Below, one piece after another: positions 47,346-57,800 of a stretch of DNA of 64,000 nt. The number at the start of each line of letters is the position of its first letter. Position 1 is the first letter of the stretch. Source of the DNA: CAYWNA01 sp964459305 (lineage in GTDB: Bacteria; Planctomycetota; Planctomycetia; Pirellulales; Pirellulaceae); the NCBI GenBank assembly GCA_964459305.1, contig CAYWNA010000037.1:5189-69188 (forward strand). Reading direction: 5' to 3'. A model generated the notes under the pieces. That model was not told the DNA's origin and ran no database searches. It saw only the letters and a list, made by a program, of their open reading frames with translations. Made by a program: the position numbers and the translations under genes.

Positions 47346-48653
47346 ATGGCAAACTCGGCAATCAAGCTCTGTGTGCTGTTCGCACTCACGGTGCTACCGG
47401 GATTCATGCAGCCAGGGTCGGGAGCGGAGACGATATCGCATGCCGCCTTGGCGCCGGAGCCGACGTGCGGAACCGTTTGCGATTCGAACGGTGCCCTAAG
47501 TTGTGCCAATGGTTGTGCTAGCACTGATTCTGCCTTCGAATGCCGTGACTCCCGTGAGGGCGAATCGTGGACGCTTTTCGACACGGACGATTGCTGTGCC
47601 GTCGACATCGGGGGCTGGATATCGGGCGGGGCAACCTTCAACGCGGATGGCAATAGAAGCGGAAACGGCAATGCTCCCTACGGCTACAACAATGTCTCCG
47701 ATGGCGCTGTTCTCAACCAGCTTTGGATCTACGCCGAGCGGGCTGTGGACACTGGGGGCTGCGGCTTCGACTGGGGATTCCGCGTGGACTATTTTTTCGG
47801 TGTCGACGGCCCGGACAACCAGGCGTTTGCCGACGAGACTTGGGACTTCGGCTGGAACAGCGCACGCGACTATGGCTCGGCGATCCCGCAGTTGTACGGC
47901 GAGATCGGCATCGATGACCTCACCGTCAAAGTCGGGTACTTCTACACGATCGTGGGCTGGGAATATCCCCAGGCGCCCCAGAACTTCTTCTACTCGCACA
48001 CTTTCACGTATTACTACTCCGAGCCCAACACGCACGCCGGATTTCTCGCTAGTTTCGCTTTGAGCGATCAAGTGACGCTCCACGGTGGATGGACGTTGGG
48101 GATGGATAGCACGTTTTCCAACCACCTTGACGCCTCGACCTTTCTCGGCGGGGTGGATTTGACGGTCACCGAAGACACAACGGTATACTGGGCTGTGCTC
48201 GCGGGCGATTGGGGCGACGGTACGGGCCGTGGCGGGGTGGCCAGCTACGATGGGAGCATCTATATCAACAGCATCGTTCTTGAACACATTCTTTCGGATC
48301 GTTTGACTTACGCGTTGCAGCACGACTTGGGAGCAAACTGGCGATCGGCAGGCGGCGATAGCCTATGGTATGCCATCGTGCAGTATCTGACTTACCAGAT
48401 CAACGACTGCTGGCAGCTTGGTGGGCGATTTGAATGGTATCGCGACGAGGACGGCGTCCGCGTTGGCCAAGCCACTGCCGATGCTGGATCGTATTACGAT
48501 GCAACGCTCGGGCTTAACTGGAAGCCACACCCCAACCTGACCGTCCGTCCCGAATTGCGATGGGACTGGTTCGACGGCTCTCAGTTGCCCTTCGACAATG
48601 GCACGGAGGACGACTTGTTCACGTTCGGGGTGGATGCCGTCTTCACTTACTGA
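47346..48653 (+). CDS. Outer-membrane beta-barrel porin, BBP2-like
   Basis: 435 residues from ATG 47346; an in-frame ATG at 47301 is possible. Signal peptide (AIKLCVLFALTVLPGFMQ...GSGAE). A Cys-containing spacer is followed by a barrel with alternating strands: WISGGATFNADGN, LNQLWIYAERAVDTGGCGFD, WGFRVDYFFGVDG, QLYGEIGIDDLTVKVGYFYT, and it ends with FTFGVDAVFTY, the C-terminal aromatic of outer-membrane barrels. Similar to the putative beta-barrel porin-2 family of planctomycetes. Likely a solute channel in the outer membrane. Convergent with the hybrid kinase gene, 30 bases between. Confidence 0.82.
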   Translation: MANSAIKLCVLFALTVLPGFMQPGSGAETISHAALAPEPTCGTVCDSNGALSCANGCASTDSAFECRDSREGESWTLFDTDDCCAVDIGGWISGGATFNADGNRSGNGNAPYGYNNVSDGAVLNQLWIYAERAVDTGGCGFDWGFRVDYFFGVDGPDNQAFADETWDFGWNSARDYGSAIPQLYGEIGIDDLTVKVGYFYTIVGWEYPQAPQNFFYSHTFTYYYSEPNTHAGFLASFALSDQVTLHGGWTLGMDSTFSNHLDASTFLGGVDLTVTEDTTVYWAVLAGDWGDGTGRGGVASYDGSIYINSIVLEHILSDRLTYALQHDLGANWRSAGGDSLWYAIVQYLTYQINDCWQLGGRFEWYRDEDGVRVGQATADAGSYYDATLGLNWKPHPNLTVRPELRWDWFDGSQLPFDNGTEDDLFTFGVDAVFTY

Positions 48654-48683
48654 TCGCCACGCCGTCAACGCCCCATTCGTTGA

Positions 48684-51650
48684 CTATCCATCGCGAGAGT
48701 TCTCGTCGCCAGGTTCGGCGTCAATTGATTTCGATAATTCGGCCAGAGCCGGTAGGAGTCGATCAATCGCGGCTTCCGCGGCCGCCCACGCTTCTTTCGC
48801 TGCGCTCACATTTTCCTCCTGCGCCAACGTTTCCAGTCTTTGCACCGCTTCACCCGCGGGCCGCGCGCCGAATGCAAGCACCGAACTCTTCAGCGAGTGA
48901 GCCGCCCGCTGCAGTTGGAAAGCGTCTTCGTTCGAGATGGCTTGGCGGACTTCCTCCATCAACTTCGGGTGTTCTTTGAAGAACAACTCCACCAACTCCC
49001 GAAGAACGTCCGCCTGCCCGCCCGCTCGTTTCAGGGCCTCACTTCGATCGAGCACTTGGCTTTTCTGCAAGTCTTCGTCGTGCGCGGCAGAAGGCTCGTC
49101 CGGGGCCGGGACAACTGCTTCGACCGTTTCGTAGAGTTGGTCTACCTCAATCGGTTTGGCAATGTATCCGTCCATACCTGTTTGCAGGAATCGCTCTCGA
49201 TCGCCTTTCATGGCATGGGCTGTCATAGCGATGATCGGGATTCGACCACCCGCCGTTTGCTCCCTTTCGCGAATGACCGTCGTGGCCTGCATACCATCCA
49301 TCTCGGGCATTTCCACATCCATAAGCACGATGTCGAACGATTCTCTTTCAAGGGCGGCAACAGCTTCTTTGCCGTTTTCCGCGACGACAACAACGTGCCC
49401 ACGTCGTTCGAGCAGATTCACGGCCACCTTCTGGTTGACCAATCCGTCCTCGGCAAGAAGGATTCGCCGCGGGGAGACCCTGCCCAGCTGCTGGTCAATA
49501 GTGACGGCCGACGGCTGCTCCTCGGAAGCAGCGCTCAGCACTCGCGTGATGGCGTCCAGCAAGTCGGGGGCTTTGATCGGCTTCGTCAAACAGCGAACGA
49601 TTCCTAGCTCGCGACAGCGGTCCGCGTCGTCGGCCAGCCCGGCCGACGACAGCATCATCAGCGTCGTCTGGGCCAGGTCTGGGTTCTGCTTGATCCGCTC
49701 GGCCAGCGTGAAGCCGTCCATTTCAGGCATCATCGCATCCAGGAGCACGAGCTGGAAAGGCTTGCCTGCGCTGGTGGCTCGATGCATTTCCACCAAGGCC
49801 TCCAATCCGCTGGCCACTGCAGTTTGATTCATGCCCCAATTAGCCAACGTTTCTTCCAGGATCAGTCGGTTGGTGCGATTGTCGTCCACGACCAACACGG
49901 GCAGATTACTGATCGCCTTGGGCAGAGCGGGCGGTTTCGCCGACACGTCCAACTGCAAGTCGAATACCGAGGTAAAATGAAACTCGCTACCCCTTCCGGC
50001 CTCGCTTTCGACCCAGATTCGTCCGCCCATCATGCCGACCAGTTGTGACGAGATGGTCAAGCCCAATCCCGTGCCGCCGAAGCGACGGGTCATGGAACTG
50101 TCCGCTTGGCTGAAGGCTTCGAAAATACGCTGCAGTTTATCCGGCGGGATGCCGATCCCCGTGTCGCGAACGACCACATGCAAACACGCCTGCTTGTCTG
50201 TCAGCGACTCGGTTTCCACGTCCACGACAACCTCGCCGTGCTTGGTGAACTTGATGGCGTTGCCAACCAGGTTGATGACAATCTGGCGCAGCCGCCCCGG
50301 GTCGCCAATCAAGGCGTCGGGCGTATCAGGCGAAATGCGACCCGCCAATTCCAGTCTTTTCTCGGCAGCCTGCATGGCGAGCGTATGCAGCGTGTCACCG
50401 AGGACGTCGCGCAGGCTGAAATCAATCGATTCCAACGCGAGCTTGCCCGCCTCGATCTTCGAGAAATCAAGGATGTCGTTCAACAGTCGCAATAACACGT
50501 CGGCCGACTGGCGGACGAGGTTTTGGTACTCATGCTGCTGAGGCGTGAGTTGCGTATTGAGTAGGAGTTCGGTCATTCCGATGATGCCGTTCATGGGCGT
50601 ACGGATTTCGTGGCTCATGTTGGCCAAGAACTCGCTCTTCGCCTTATTCGCCGCTTCGGCGGCTTCTTTGGCGATCTGCAAGTTTCGTTCATATTCCTCA
50701 CGCCTGGCGATTTCGCGTTGCAATTGCTCGTTGGCCGATGTCAGCCGTGCGGTCCGTTCTTCGACCAACTCCTCAAGATGATCCCGATGTTTAGTCAGCT
50801 CTTCCTCACTCTTGCGCAGCGCGTCCAGCGATTGGCCCAATTCCTGCGTCATGGTGTTGAACGTCGCGGCCAGTTCGCCGGTTTCGTCGTTGCTATCGAC
50901 TTGGACCCTGTGGCTAAGTTCGCCGCCTTTGATTCGTTCGGCACCCCGCGTCAGCGCCACGATGGGCGCTGCCAGCTTGCGACCGAGTAGCCCGCCGATC
51001 ACCAGCGACAAAGGCACGGTCACGCCAAACACGGCCAGCGCAGCCCAGAGGAATTGCCGTTCGCGTTTGAGCACCGTCTCTGCGGCGATGTCCATCGCCA
51101 GGATGACCTCACACTGGCCGTCGGAGCGGTAGACCGGCGCGTAGCCAGTCAACCAAGTGCCCCATTTGTCGGTATAGAACTCTTTTTCCACCAGCGGCTG
51201 GTCGAGCGTGGCGGCGTTGGCCACAAGCGTGGGGCTGGCGTCATCATAGTGTTCGCCCAAGTGAGCCAGATCGGCCGGATTGTCCTCCGCGTCGACGACA
51301 AAGAAGATCCGCTCGTCGGCGTTAGGGCGCACGGTGTAAACGTAGCGGTAACCCTTGCCGGCATCGCGAATCCGCTGCAACTCAAGCCGCAGGCGTTTGA
51401 AAGTAGGTTCCTCTTCCTGTTCACGACGGGTGAGCGTGGCATACGCGTCACCGTCCAATTGCCCGGACGCAATGCCGACCGCATCGCGGATCCTCTGACG
51501 AAGACCTTCTCGCAGCCAGTTCACGGTCACCAAATACAGGCCGATCGTCAGCAGAGCCGAGATCAGGACGGCGATGACTGCAAAACACGCCCCCAGTTTC
51601 GTCTGCAGCGTCACTTTACGTCGACGTCTAGTGCCCATGGATTCTTGCAT
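48684..51650 (-). CDS. Hybrid sensor histidine kinase with two receivers and an HPt domain
   Basis: 988 residues from ATG 51650 (GTG 51671 and ATG 51638 are alternatives). Two membrane helices (~20-45 and ~205-230) bracket a sensor domain (GKGYRYVYTVRPNADERIFF). Then HAMP (~230-285), coiled coil (~285-335), HisKA with phospho-His in FLANMSHEIRTPMNG (~348), HATPase (DTGIGIPPDKLQRIFEAFSQ, FGGTGLGLTISSQLVG), receiver 1 (VLLDAMMPEMDG, ~632), receiver 2 (IVLMDVEMPEMDG, ~773) and a C-terminal HPt (AAHSLKSSVLAFGA, ~918). This is the BarA/ArcB-like phosphorelay layout: signal to His, to Asp, to HPt His, then to an unlinked regulator. No regulator gene adjoins it. Confidence 0.92.
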   Translation of the reverse strand: MQESMGTRRRRKVTLQTKLGACFAVIAVLISALLTIGLYLVTVNWLREGLRQRIRDAVGIASGQLDGDAYATLTRREQEEEPTFKRLRLELQRIRDAGKGYRYVYTVRPNADERIFFVVDAEDNPADLAHLGEHYDDASPTLVANAATLDQPLVEKEFYTDKWGTWLTGYAPVYRSDGQCEVILAMDIAAETVLKRERQFLWAALAVFGVTVPLSLVIGGLLGRKLAAPIVALTRGAERIKGGELSHRVQVDSNDETGELAATFNTMTQELGQSLDALRKSEEELTKHRDHLEELVEERTARLTSANEQLQREIARREEYERNLQIAKEAAEAANKAKSEFLANMSHEIRTPMNGIIGMTELLLNTQLTPQQHEYQNLVRQSADVLLRLLNDILDFSKIEAGKLALESIDFSLRDVLGDTLHTLAMQAAEKRLELAGRISPDTPDALIGDPGRLRQIVINLVGNAIKFTKHGEVVVDVETESLTDKQACLHVVVRDTGIGIPPDKLQRIFEAFSQADSSMTRRFGGTGLGLTISSQLVGMMGGRIWVESEAGRGSEFHFTSVFDLQLDVSAKPPALPKAISNLPVLVVDDNRTNRLILEETLANWGMNQTAVASGLEALVEMHRATSAGKPFQLVLLDAMMPEMDGFTLAERIKQNPDLAQTTLMMLSSAGLADDADRCRELGIVRCLTKPIKAPDLLDAITRVLSAASEEQPSAVTIDQQLGRVSPRRILLAEDGLVNQKVAVNLLERRGHVVVVAENGKEAVAALERESFDIVLMDVEMPEMDGMQATTVIREREQTAGGRIPIIAMTAHAMKGDRERFLQTGMDGYIAKPIEVDQLYETVEAVVPAPDEPSAAHDEDLQKSQVLDRSEALKRAGGQADVLRELVELFFKEHPKLMEEVRQAISNEDAFQLQRAAHSLKSSVLAFGARPAGEAVQRLETLAQEENVSAAKEAWAAAEAAIDRLLPALAELSKSIDAEPGDENSRDG

Positions 51651-52009
51651 CGTTGGAATGCGGCGAACCACAAAATCGACCCATCACGTTCATTGTAAGC
51701 GGTGACGGAGCGCCCCGAAACCGACATTCGCTGTTTATGGTGCCGCCGGCTTGCCGTTAAACGAACTAATAGGTCATTTCAAACCGGCCGCGGTATACTG
51801 AAGAGTCAGGGGCAGCGGTTGGCCCCCATACCTGACAGTACGCTTCATGTCCGCCATCCGCAATTCTGTTGGACGGCATATATCCCTCGCTTGCGCTTCG
51901 AGCTGGTTTGCAATCTGTCAAACCTAACCGGGACGGTGTACAATGTCCGCCGTGTCATTGATGCCCGCCAAGGGCTCTTGTGAATCGAACGATCGTTGAG
52001 GACCCACGT
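51651..52009. promoter_or_regulatory. Intergenic stretch between divergent genes, probable promoter region
   Basis: Lies between the divergent hybrid kinase and PQQ-protein genes. A TATACT-like hexamer at about 51794-51799 and a GTCAGGGGC...CCCCCATACCTGAC hairpin-like piece (51806-51838) are the only features seen. Assignment is tentative. Confidence 0.3.
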
Positions 52010-53272
52010 ATGATGTCTACCCCCCACGCCGTCTTACGTTCTAGTCTCCTGCTCTTGCAGATCGGCCTCGTTGCGTGGCTCAGCTCGCCAGTCTTTGCCG
52101 ACGATCCATCTTGGACTCGGTTTCACGGCCCGGACCACGACAATAAGTCGGCGGACACAGGGCTACTAATGGAATGGCCCGAGGGTGGGCCCAAGTTGCT
52201 CTGGACCGCCGAAGGAATAGGGTACGGATACTCCGGCGTAACCATTTCGGACGGCCGCATTTTCACATCGGGCAACATCGACAACCGTTCTGTTGTAACC
52301 GCTCTGGACGCCGCCGATGGGAAGATTCTGTGGCAGACACCAAACGGCAAGGCGTGGACGAAATCGTATCCCGGCACGCGGGGAACGCCCACCATCGACG
52401 GCGACCGCGTCTACGACGAAAGTCCGCTCGGCGAGTTGATCTGTCTTGAGGCGGCTACCGGCAAGAAGATCTGGGGGCGGAACATCCTGGACGACTTCGA
52501 GGGCGAGAATATTCGCTGGGCTCTATCCGAATCCGTCTTGATCGATGGGGATCGAGTGGTCTGCTGCCCGGGCGGAAAGACCAGCATGGTTGCGTTGGAC
52601 AAGCAGACGGGAGATGTCGTGTGGAAAGCACCGAGCGCAGGCGAACCGCCCGGCTACGCCACACCCACCTTGGCGGAACACCAAGGATTGAGAATGATCA
52701 TCACGCTGTCGCTGAAGTCGCTGATCGGCGTGAACGCCGACACGGGGGACTTGCTCTGGCAGGCCGAGCACGAATCGCTATTCGACGAAAACGTCCTACA
52801 GCCCGTCTATCACGATGGCCAGGTCTTTATCAGCAGCTTGAAAACCGGTTCTGTGAAATGGAAAATCAACGTCGACGGCCAAAAGGCTTCCGTCGAAGAA
52901 ATCTGGCGATCGGATCAGATGGACAATCACCACGATCACGTCATCTTATTGGACGGCTACCTCTACGGTTCTAGCTGCATCCGCAACAAGGGGAAATGGA
53001 TTTGTCTCGACTGGAACACCGGCGAGATGGAGTATGCCGAGAAGGGTGTTGGCAAAGGTACCGTTACGTACGCAGACGGTTTGCTCTATACGCTCAGCGA
53101 ACGTCGTGCCGTGGGGCTGGTCAAACCGACACCGTCCGCTCACGAGGTCGTCAGCCGATTCGAACTGCCCGATCAGGGCAAAGGACCAACGTGGGCACAT
53201 CCGGTCGTCTGTGGCGGAAGACTCTACCTCCGTCACGGAGACTTCCTGTATGTGTACGACGTGTCGTTGTAG
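52010..53272 (+). CDS. Secreted PQQ-like beta-propeller protein (BamB-like family)
   Basis: 420 residues from ATG 52010 (GAGGA upstream). Signal peptide (SLLLLQIGLVAWLSSPVFAD). Begins DPSWTRFHGPDHDNKSADTG, the usual start of this planctomycete family, then propeller blades: ALDAADGKILWQTPNGKAW, CLEAATGKKIWGRN, ALDKQTGDVVWKAPSAGEPP, VNADTGDLLWQAE. About 6-7 blades, the family's usual size. Whether it binds PQQ is unknown; many members are scaffolds. The stop is followed after one base by the EamA transporter start, so the two are translated from one message and may be functionally linked. Confidence 0.88.
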   Translation: MMSTPHAVLRSSLLLLQIGLVAWLSSPVFADDPSWTRFHGPDHDNKSADTGLLMEWPEGGPKLLWTAEGIGYGYSGVTISDGRIFTSGNIDNRSVVTALDAADGKILWQTPNGKAWTKSYPGTRGTPTIDGDRVYDESPLGELICLEAATGKKIWGRNILDDFEGENIRWALSESVLIDGDRVVCCPGGKTSMVALDKQTGDVVWKAPSAGEPPGYATPTLAEHQGLRMIITLSLKSLIGVNADTGDLLWQAEHESLFDENVLQPVYHDGQVFISSLKTGSVKWKINVDGQKASVEEIWRSDQMDNHHDHVILLDGYLYGSSCIRNKGKWICLDWNTGEMEYAEKGVGKGTVTYADGLLYTLSERRAVGLVKPTPSAHEVVSRFELPDQGKGPTWAHPVVCGGRLYLRHGDFLYVYDVSL

Positions 53273-53273
53273 A

Positions 53274-54251
53274 ATGGCCACTGTGAAAGCCACCACCGAC
53301 TCGACATCGACACGATTGCCCTGGCTGGGGACCGGCTGCTGCCTGTTCTCCGCTTTGTGTTACACCGCGGCGAACATCTGCCTGCGTCAATTGGCCGCGA
53401 TCGAGATCGATCCGGCCTGGGTAATCTGTGTCAAGGAAACCGTGGCGGTCACGGTCGTCGGCCCCTGGCTCTTGTGGCAAGTTTTCAGCGGCGTCCGTTT
53501 TTCGTTTCCCGCCCGGGCAATAGCGGTGCTGGTATTGGCCGGGCTGGCCGTGCAGTTGGCTGGAAACCTGGGAATGCAATGGGCCTTCGGCGTTGTCGGT
53601 CTTACTATCAGCATGCCCGTGGCGTTTGGTGTGATGCTGGTCGGAAGCGCCGTGATCGGCATCGTGTTGTTCGGCGAGATGCTCCCGCTTCGCTCGACAA
53701 TAGCCGTGATCATTGTAATCGCATCGATCGCGCTGCTGAGCTTTGGGGCGGCCGGAGACGGCCCCTCAGATGCGTCGGCCGAGGCGCCTGGCATGTTCCT
53801 CGTTCTGTTAGGTGTCGCGGCGGCGGCTGTCGGCGGGACCATGTTCGCGAGCCTGGGCGCCGCAATCCGGTATGCAGCCAAAGCGCACGTGCCCGTCGCT
53901 GTCACGGTCGTTGTGGTAACCGGTATGGGTGTGTTGTCGCTGGGGACCGTGAGCCTTGTACGGCTGGGACCGGCAAACATGTTGGCTACCGAGCCCCACG
54001 CGCTCGCCTGGATGGTCGCCTCCGGCGTGTTCAATCTGGCGGGCTTTGCCTTGATCACCAAAGGACTGCAGCTCACAACTTTGGTGCGTGCCAACGTGCT
54101 GAACGCCTCGCAGGTCGCACTTGGGGCAATGGCCGGTATTCTGATGTTTCGCGAGCCGTACAACATCTGGCTGATTTGGGGTGTCGCCCTGACCATCGTC
54201 GGTATCACACTCTACGGTCATCCTCGCAAGCCGGCCGGACAGGCTTCCTGA
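53274..54251 (+). CDS. EamA/DMT-family transporter
   Basis: 325 residues from ATG 53274, one base after the previous stop. Ten hydrophobic segments in two five-helix halves: LFSALCYTAANICLRQLAAI, VAVTVVGPWLLWQVF, AVLVLAGLAVQLAGNLGMQW, ISMPVAFGVMLVGSAVIGIV, a later VFNLAGFALITKGLQL and IWGVALTIVGITLYGH. EamA (drug/metabolite) carriers export metabolites or amino acids; substrate not predictable. Coupled to the secreted propeller gene. Confidence 0.88.
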   Translation: MATVKATTDSTSTRLPWLGTGCCLFSALCYTAANICLRQLAAIEIDPAWVICVKETVAVTVVGPWLLWQVFSGVRFSFPARAIAVLVLAGLAVQLAGNLGMQWAFGVVGLTISMPVAFGVMLVGSAVIGIVLFGEMLPLRSTIAVIIVIASIALLSFGAAGDGPSDASAEAPGMFLVLLGVAAAAVGGTMFASLGAAIRYAAKAHVPVAVTVVVVTGMGVLSLGTVSLVRLGPANMLATEPHALAWMVASGVFNLAGFALITKGLQLTTLVRANVLNASQVALGAMAGILMFREPYNIWLIWGVALTIVGITLYGHPRKPAGQAS

Positions 54252-54844
54252 TCGGGACGTCCCGGACACATTCTGGGCCGAAAGCCAGTACCAAGTGGTA
54301 TTCACACGCTGCGACGTTCCGTTTGAGACAATACGAGAATCCACTCTCCACTGGTTGACTCGGCCATATTCCACGGACAACATTGCGGACTTCGCGAAGT
54401 CCGCAATTATCTGAACGTGTCCGGGGATCGTTGTCTGTAGAGAACGCCTTCCGTGGGATGGAAATCAACTCGCGGTTCGCGGAACGGCACGAAAAACGTT
54501 CCCTACGGGACGCTTCACCCATCTGGATTTCAGGGAACTTTCAATTGTCGGAGACCTGCCGTGCAGGGCGATCCGGTCGTAGCCCGCGGGCGACTGAATC
54601 GCGGAGATTTGTCCACGAACGATTGACAGCCGTCACGTCAGGGAGAGAATTCGGACCATGGAGTTCCCCGATAGGCAGCCTCGCCGCTCGGCCTATCTTA
54701 AACTGGGCTTTGTTTGAAGACCCGTAGCTGAGCTCGCCAGCGTGCAGAAATTGTCCGCGTTCTGGCGAACGCAGCCACGGCGGATTATGAGGTGCAAAAC
54801 AGAGCCTAGCCTATTTCAAGAAAGCAAAGTGACAGGAGCAAAAC
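54252..54844. other. Intergenic stretch, no gene
   Basis: Nothing coding seen. Holds a perfect 22-base palindrome TGCGGACTTCGCGAAGTCCGCA minus its last two bases at 54384-54405 and, at 54724-54780, a degenerate TGTAGCCGAA-like palindrome (GTAGCTGAGCTCGCCAGC). Confidence 0.5.
54384..54405. repeat. Perfect 22-base palindrome
   Basis: Reads TGCGGACTTC-GC-GAAGTCCGCA-type across 22 bases centred at 54394/54395. It could be an operator, a terminator stem or a recombination target; it lies 140 bases after the transporter stop. Confidence 0.6.
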
Positions 54845-57800
54845 ATGACCAGGAAAAAACGGATGAGACGTATTTGGATTCTGCTGCCGTTGTTCGTTCT
54901 GTGCACGCAGGGCAGCGTCATGAACGCTGCTGCAGTCGCCGACAAGGCCGAAAAGATCCTTGATACCGCGGGTACTAAAGGCGGCCTTGTGGTCCACGTC
55001 GGCTGCGCGGGTGGCGAGTTGACCGCGGCGTTTCGAGCGGGCGATGGTTACCTGGTTCTTGGGTTGGACGCGAATGAGCGTAACGTCCAGAAGGCTCGCG
55101 AGCTTGTCCGGTCGCTAGGACTCGATGGCGGAAAGGTGACGATCGATCGCTTCGACGGTACGCGGCTCCCGCTGATCGACAATCTCGTGAATCTGGTGGT
55201 GGCGAGTAGCGAGTGTCAGGTGCCACGTGAAGAGATCACCAGAGTGCTTGCCCCTGGTGGTGCCGCCATTACACTCGACCCTCAACTTTCAACCCTCGAC
55301 ACGCTTCGCAAACCACGGCCTGAGGAGATCGACGATTGGACCCATTTCCTGCACGGGGCGGACGGGAACGCCGTGGCCCAGGATGACGTCGTCGGCTTTC
55401 CCAATCACATCCAATGGATCGGTTCACCCGAACACTCCCGTGATCACGAGTTCGCCACGTCCATGGATGTCATGGTGTCCGCGGGAGGGCGGATCTTCTA
55501 CATCCTCGACGAAGGGTCGACAGCGCTGCCGTACCACTTGCCGGCGCGTTGGCATCTTGCGGCCAGGGATGCCTTCAACGGTGTGGTCCTTTGGAAACGA
55601 CCTCTGACCGACTGGCGGCCATATCAGGTCGGCGGTCGCAAATCGCTGGCCGCCGACCTCTGGCGCCGGCTGGTCGCGACCGAGAACGAGGTGTACGTGA
55701 CCGAGACGATCTTCGGCCCTGTTGTGGCCCTTGACCCGAACACAGGCGAGACCCTTCGGACGTACAAGGGCACGGAGAAGACCGAAGAAATCATCTATGC
55801 AGACGGAATTCTATATCTCGTCGCCACTACATCGGAGCCCGAAGACATCGACCGGCGCCAATTGGCGGTCAAGCGAACTACGCCTGACAAGAAACGCATC
55901 ATGGCTGTGAAGGCCGACGATGGCGAGATTTTGTGGACCAAGGAAAACGACGACACCAAGGGCGTTCAGCCGTTGACGCTTGCCGTGAAAGACAAACGGT
56001 TGTTTTTCCAGAACACCAGCAACGTCATCTGCCTGAAAGCTGGCACGGGCCAAGAGGCTTGGCGGTACGCCCGACAAAGCCCGTACACGCGTCCCGGTAA
56101 CTCGACGCCAACCTTGGTCGTATATGACGATGTGGTTTTGTCGGCGGATCGAGTGATGCGGCGAGGCGCCAAACCGTCCGCCAAAAAGAAAGCTGACCGC
56201 CAAGGTGGCGAGCTGATCGCGTTGTCGGCGAAGGACGGCAAGGAACTGTGGCGGTGCCCGTGCGGCGAGAACTACGGTTCGCCGGCCGACGTTTTCGTAG
56301 CTGGCGGGCTGGTATGGGTGGGAGAGCATCCCGGCCGGAACGCAAGCGATTACCACCACGGCCGCGACCTCCAAACGGGCGAGATCAAGAAGACATTCTC
56401 GCACACCGACAATTGGCCGACCTGGCACCACCACCGCTGCTACCGCGATAAGGCGACCGAGAAGTACATCCTCGCCGGAAGGACGGGAATCGAATTCGTC
56501 GACCTCGATTCGGGTGAGTTGATCACGCACCACTGGGTCCGCGGCATCTGCGAGTATGGCATCATGCCAGCAAACGGCCTGATCTACTCGCCGCCCGACC
56601 AATGCGCGTGCTACGCCGAGAGCAAGCTGCACGGTTTCCACGCCCTGGCAGCAAAGCGAGAGAAGTCAGATGTCGAAGGTCAGAAGTCAGAAAGGCTGCA
56701 AAAGGGCTCGGCCTACGGTCAAATCGGCAATCGGCAATCGGAAATCGCAAATCCGAGTGCTTGGCCGACCTTGCGACATGACAACAGCCGCAGCAGCCAT
56801 ACGCCCAAAGAAATCTCGCTGAAGCTGAAGTCGGCCTGGAACACGGAACTCGGTGGCCGGCTTACGAGTCTTGTCAGTGCCGAGGGCAGGGTCTTTGTGG
56901 CACAGCCGGAAACGCACATGGTGTTCTGTCTGGATGCCGTATCGGGCAAGATCGAATGGAGCTACCAAGCCGGCGGTCGGGTGGATTCACCGCCAAGCAT
57001 CGCGGATGGCATCGCCGTATTCGGCTGCCGAGACGGATGGGTCTACGCCTTGCGCACCTCCGACGGTCAGCTCATCTGGCGATTCCGCGCCGCACCGGAA
57101 GATCGCCGGTTGGTCGAGATGGATCAGGTCGCGTCGGTCTGGCCAGTCCACGGCAGCGTGTTGATCGAGGACGGCAACGTTTACTTCGCCGCCGGCAGAT
57201 CCTCGTGCCTGGACGATGGAATGTATGTCTACAAGGTGGACCTTGAAACGGGCAAGACGCTGCTGGAAAAGAACTTCAACAGCCGCGATCCGAAGACCGG
57301 GGCGTTCGTGAGCTTGTTCACACCTTTCGACGGCGAGTTGCTCCCCGATCGCGAACTTCCCGGCTTACTGCCCGACGTCTTCTCGTCCGACGGAAAGAAT
57401 CTCTACCTGCGATCTGTGCCGCTGGACCGCGATTTGGCGATCAAGGACAAGGAGTACGTGCCTCATTTGTTCGGTTCCATGGGATTCTTGGAGAACACGT
57501 GGTGGGAAAGGAGCTACTGGATCTACGGCTCGCACTTCTACGGCGGCGCCCGCGGTCATGGCTACGCAAAGACGCTATTCCCCGCCGGCCGAATTATCAC
57601 CTTCGACGACGATTCGGTCTACGGATACCTCGACCCGGCGCTGGTGACGAAGACGGCGGGCATTTTTCGCGTGCCCAAGAGTCCGGACTTCGTTGATCTG
57701 GCGGAGAAACTAAAGGCCCAAGGACGGCGCAGAGCGAAAAGCCGAAGAGGCAAGCCACAGCCAGCCGGGGCGGATTTCGACGCGGAGTCCATTCGCCGGA

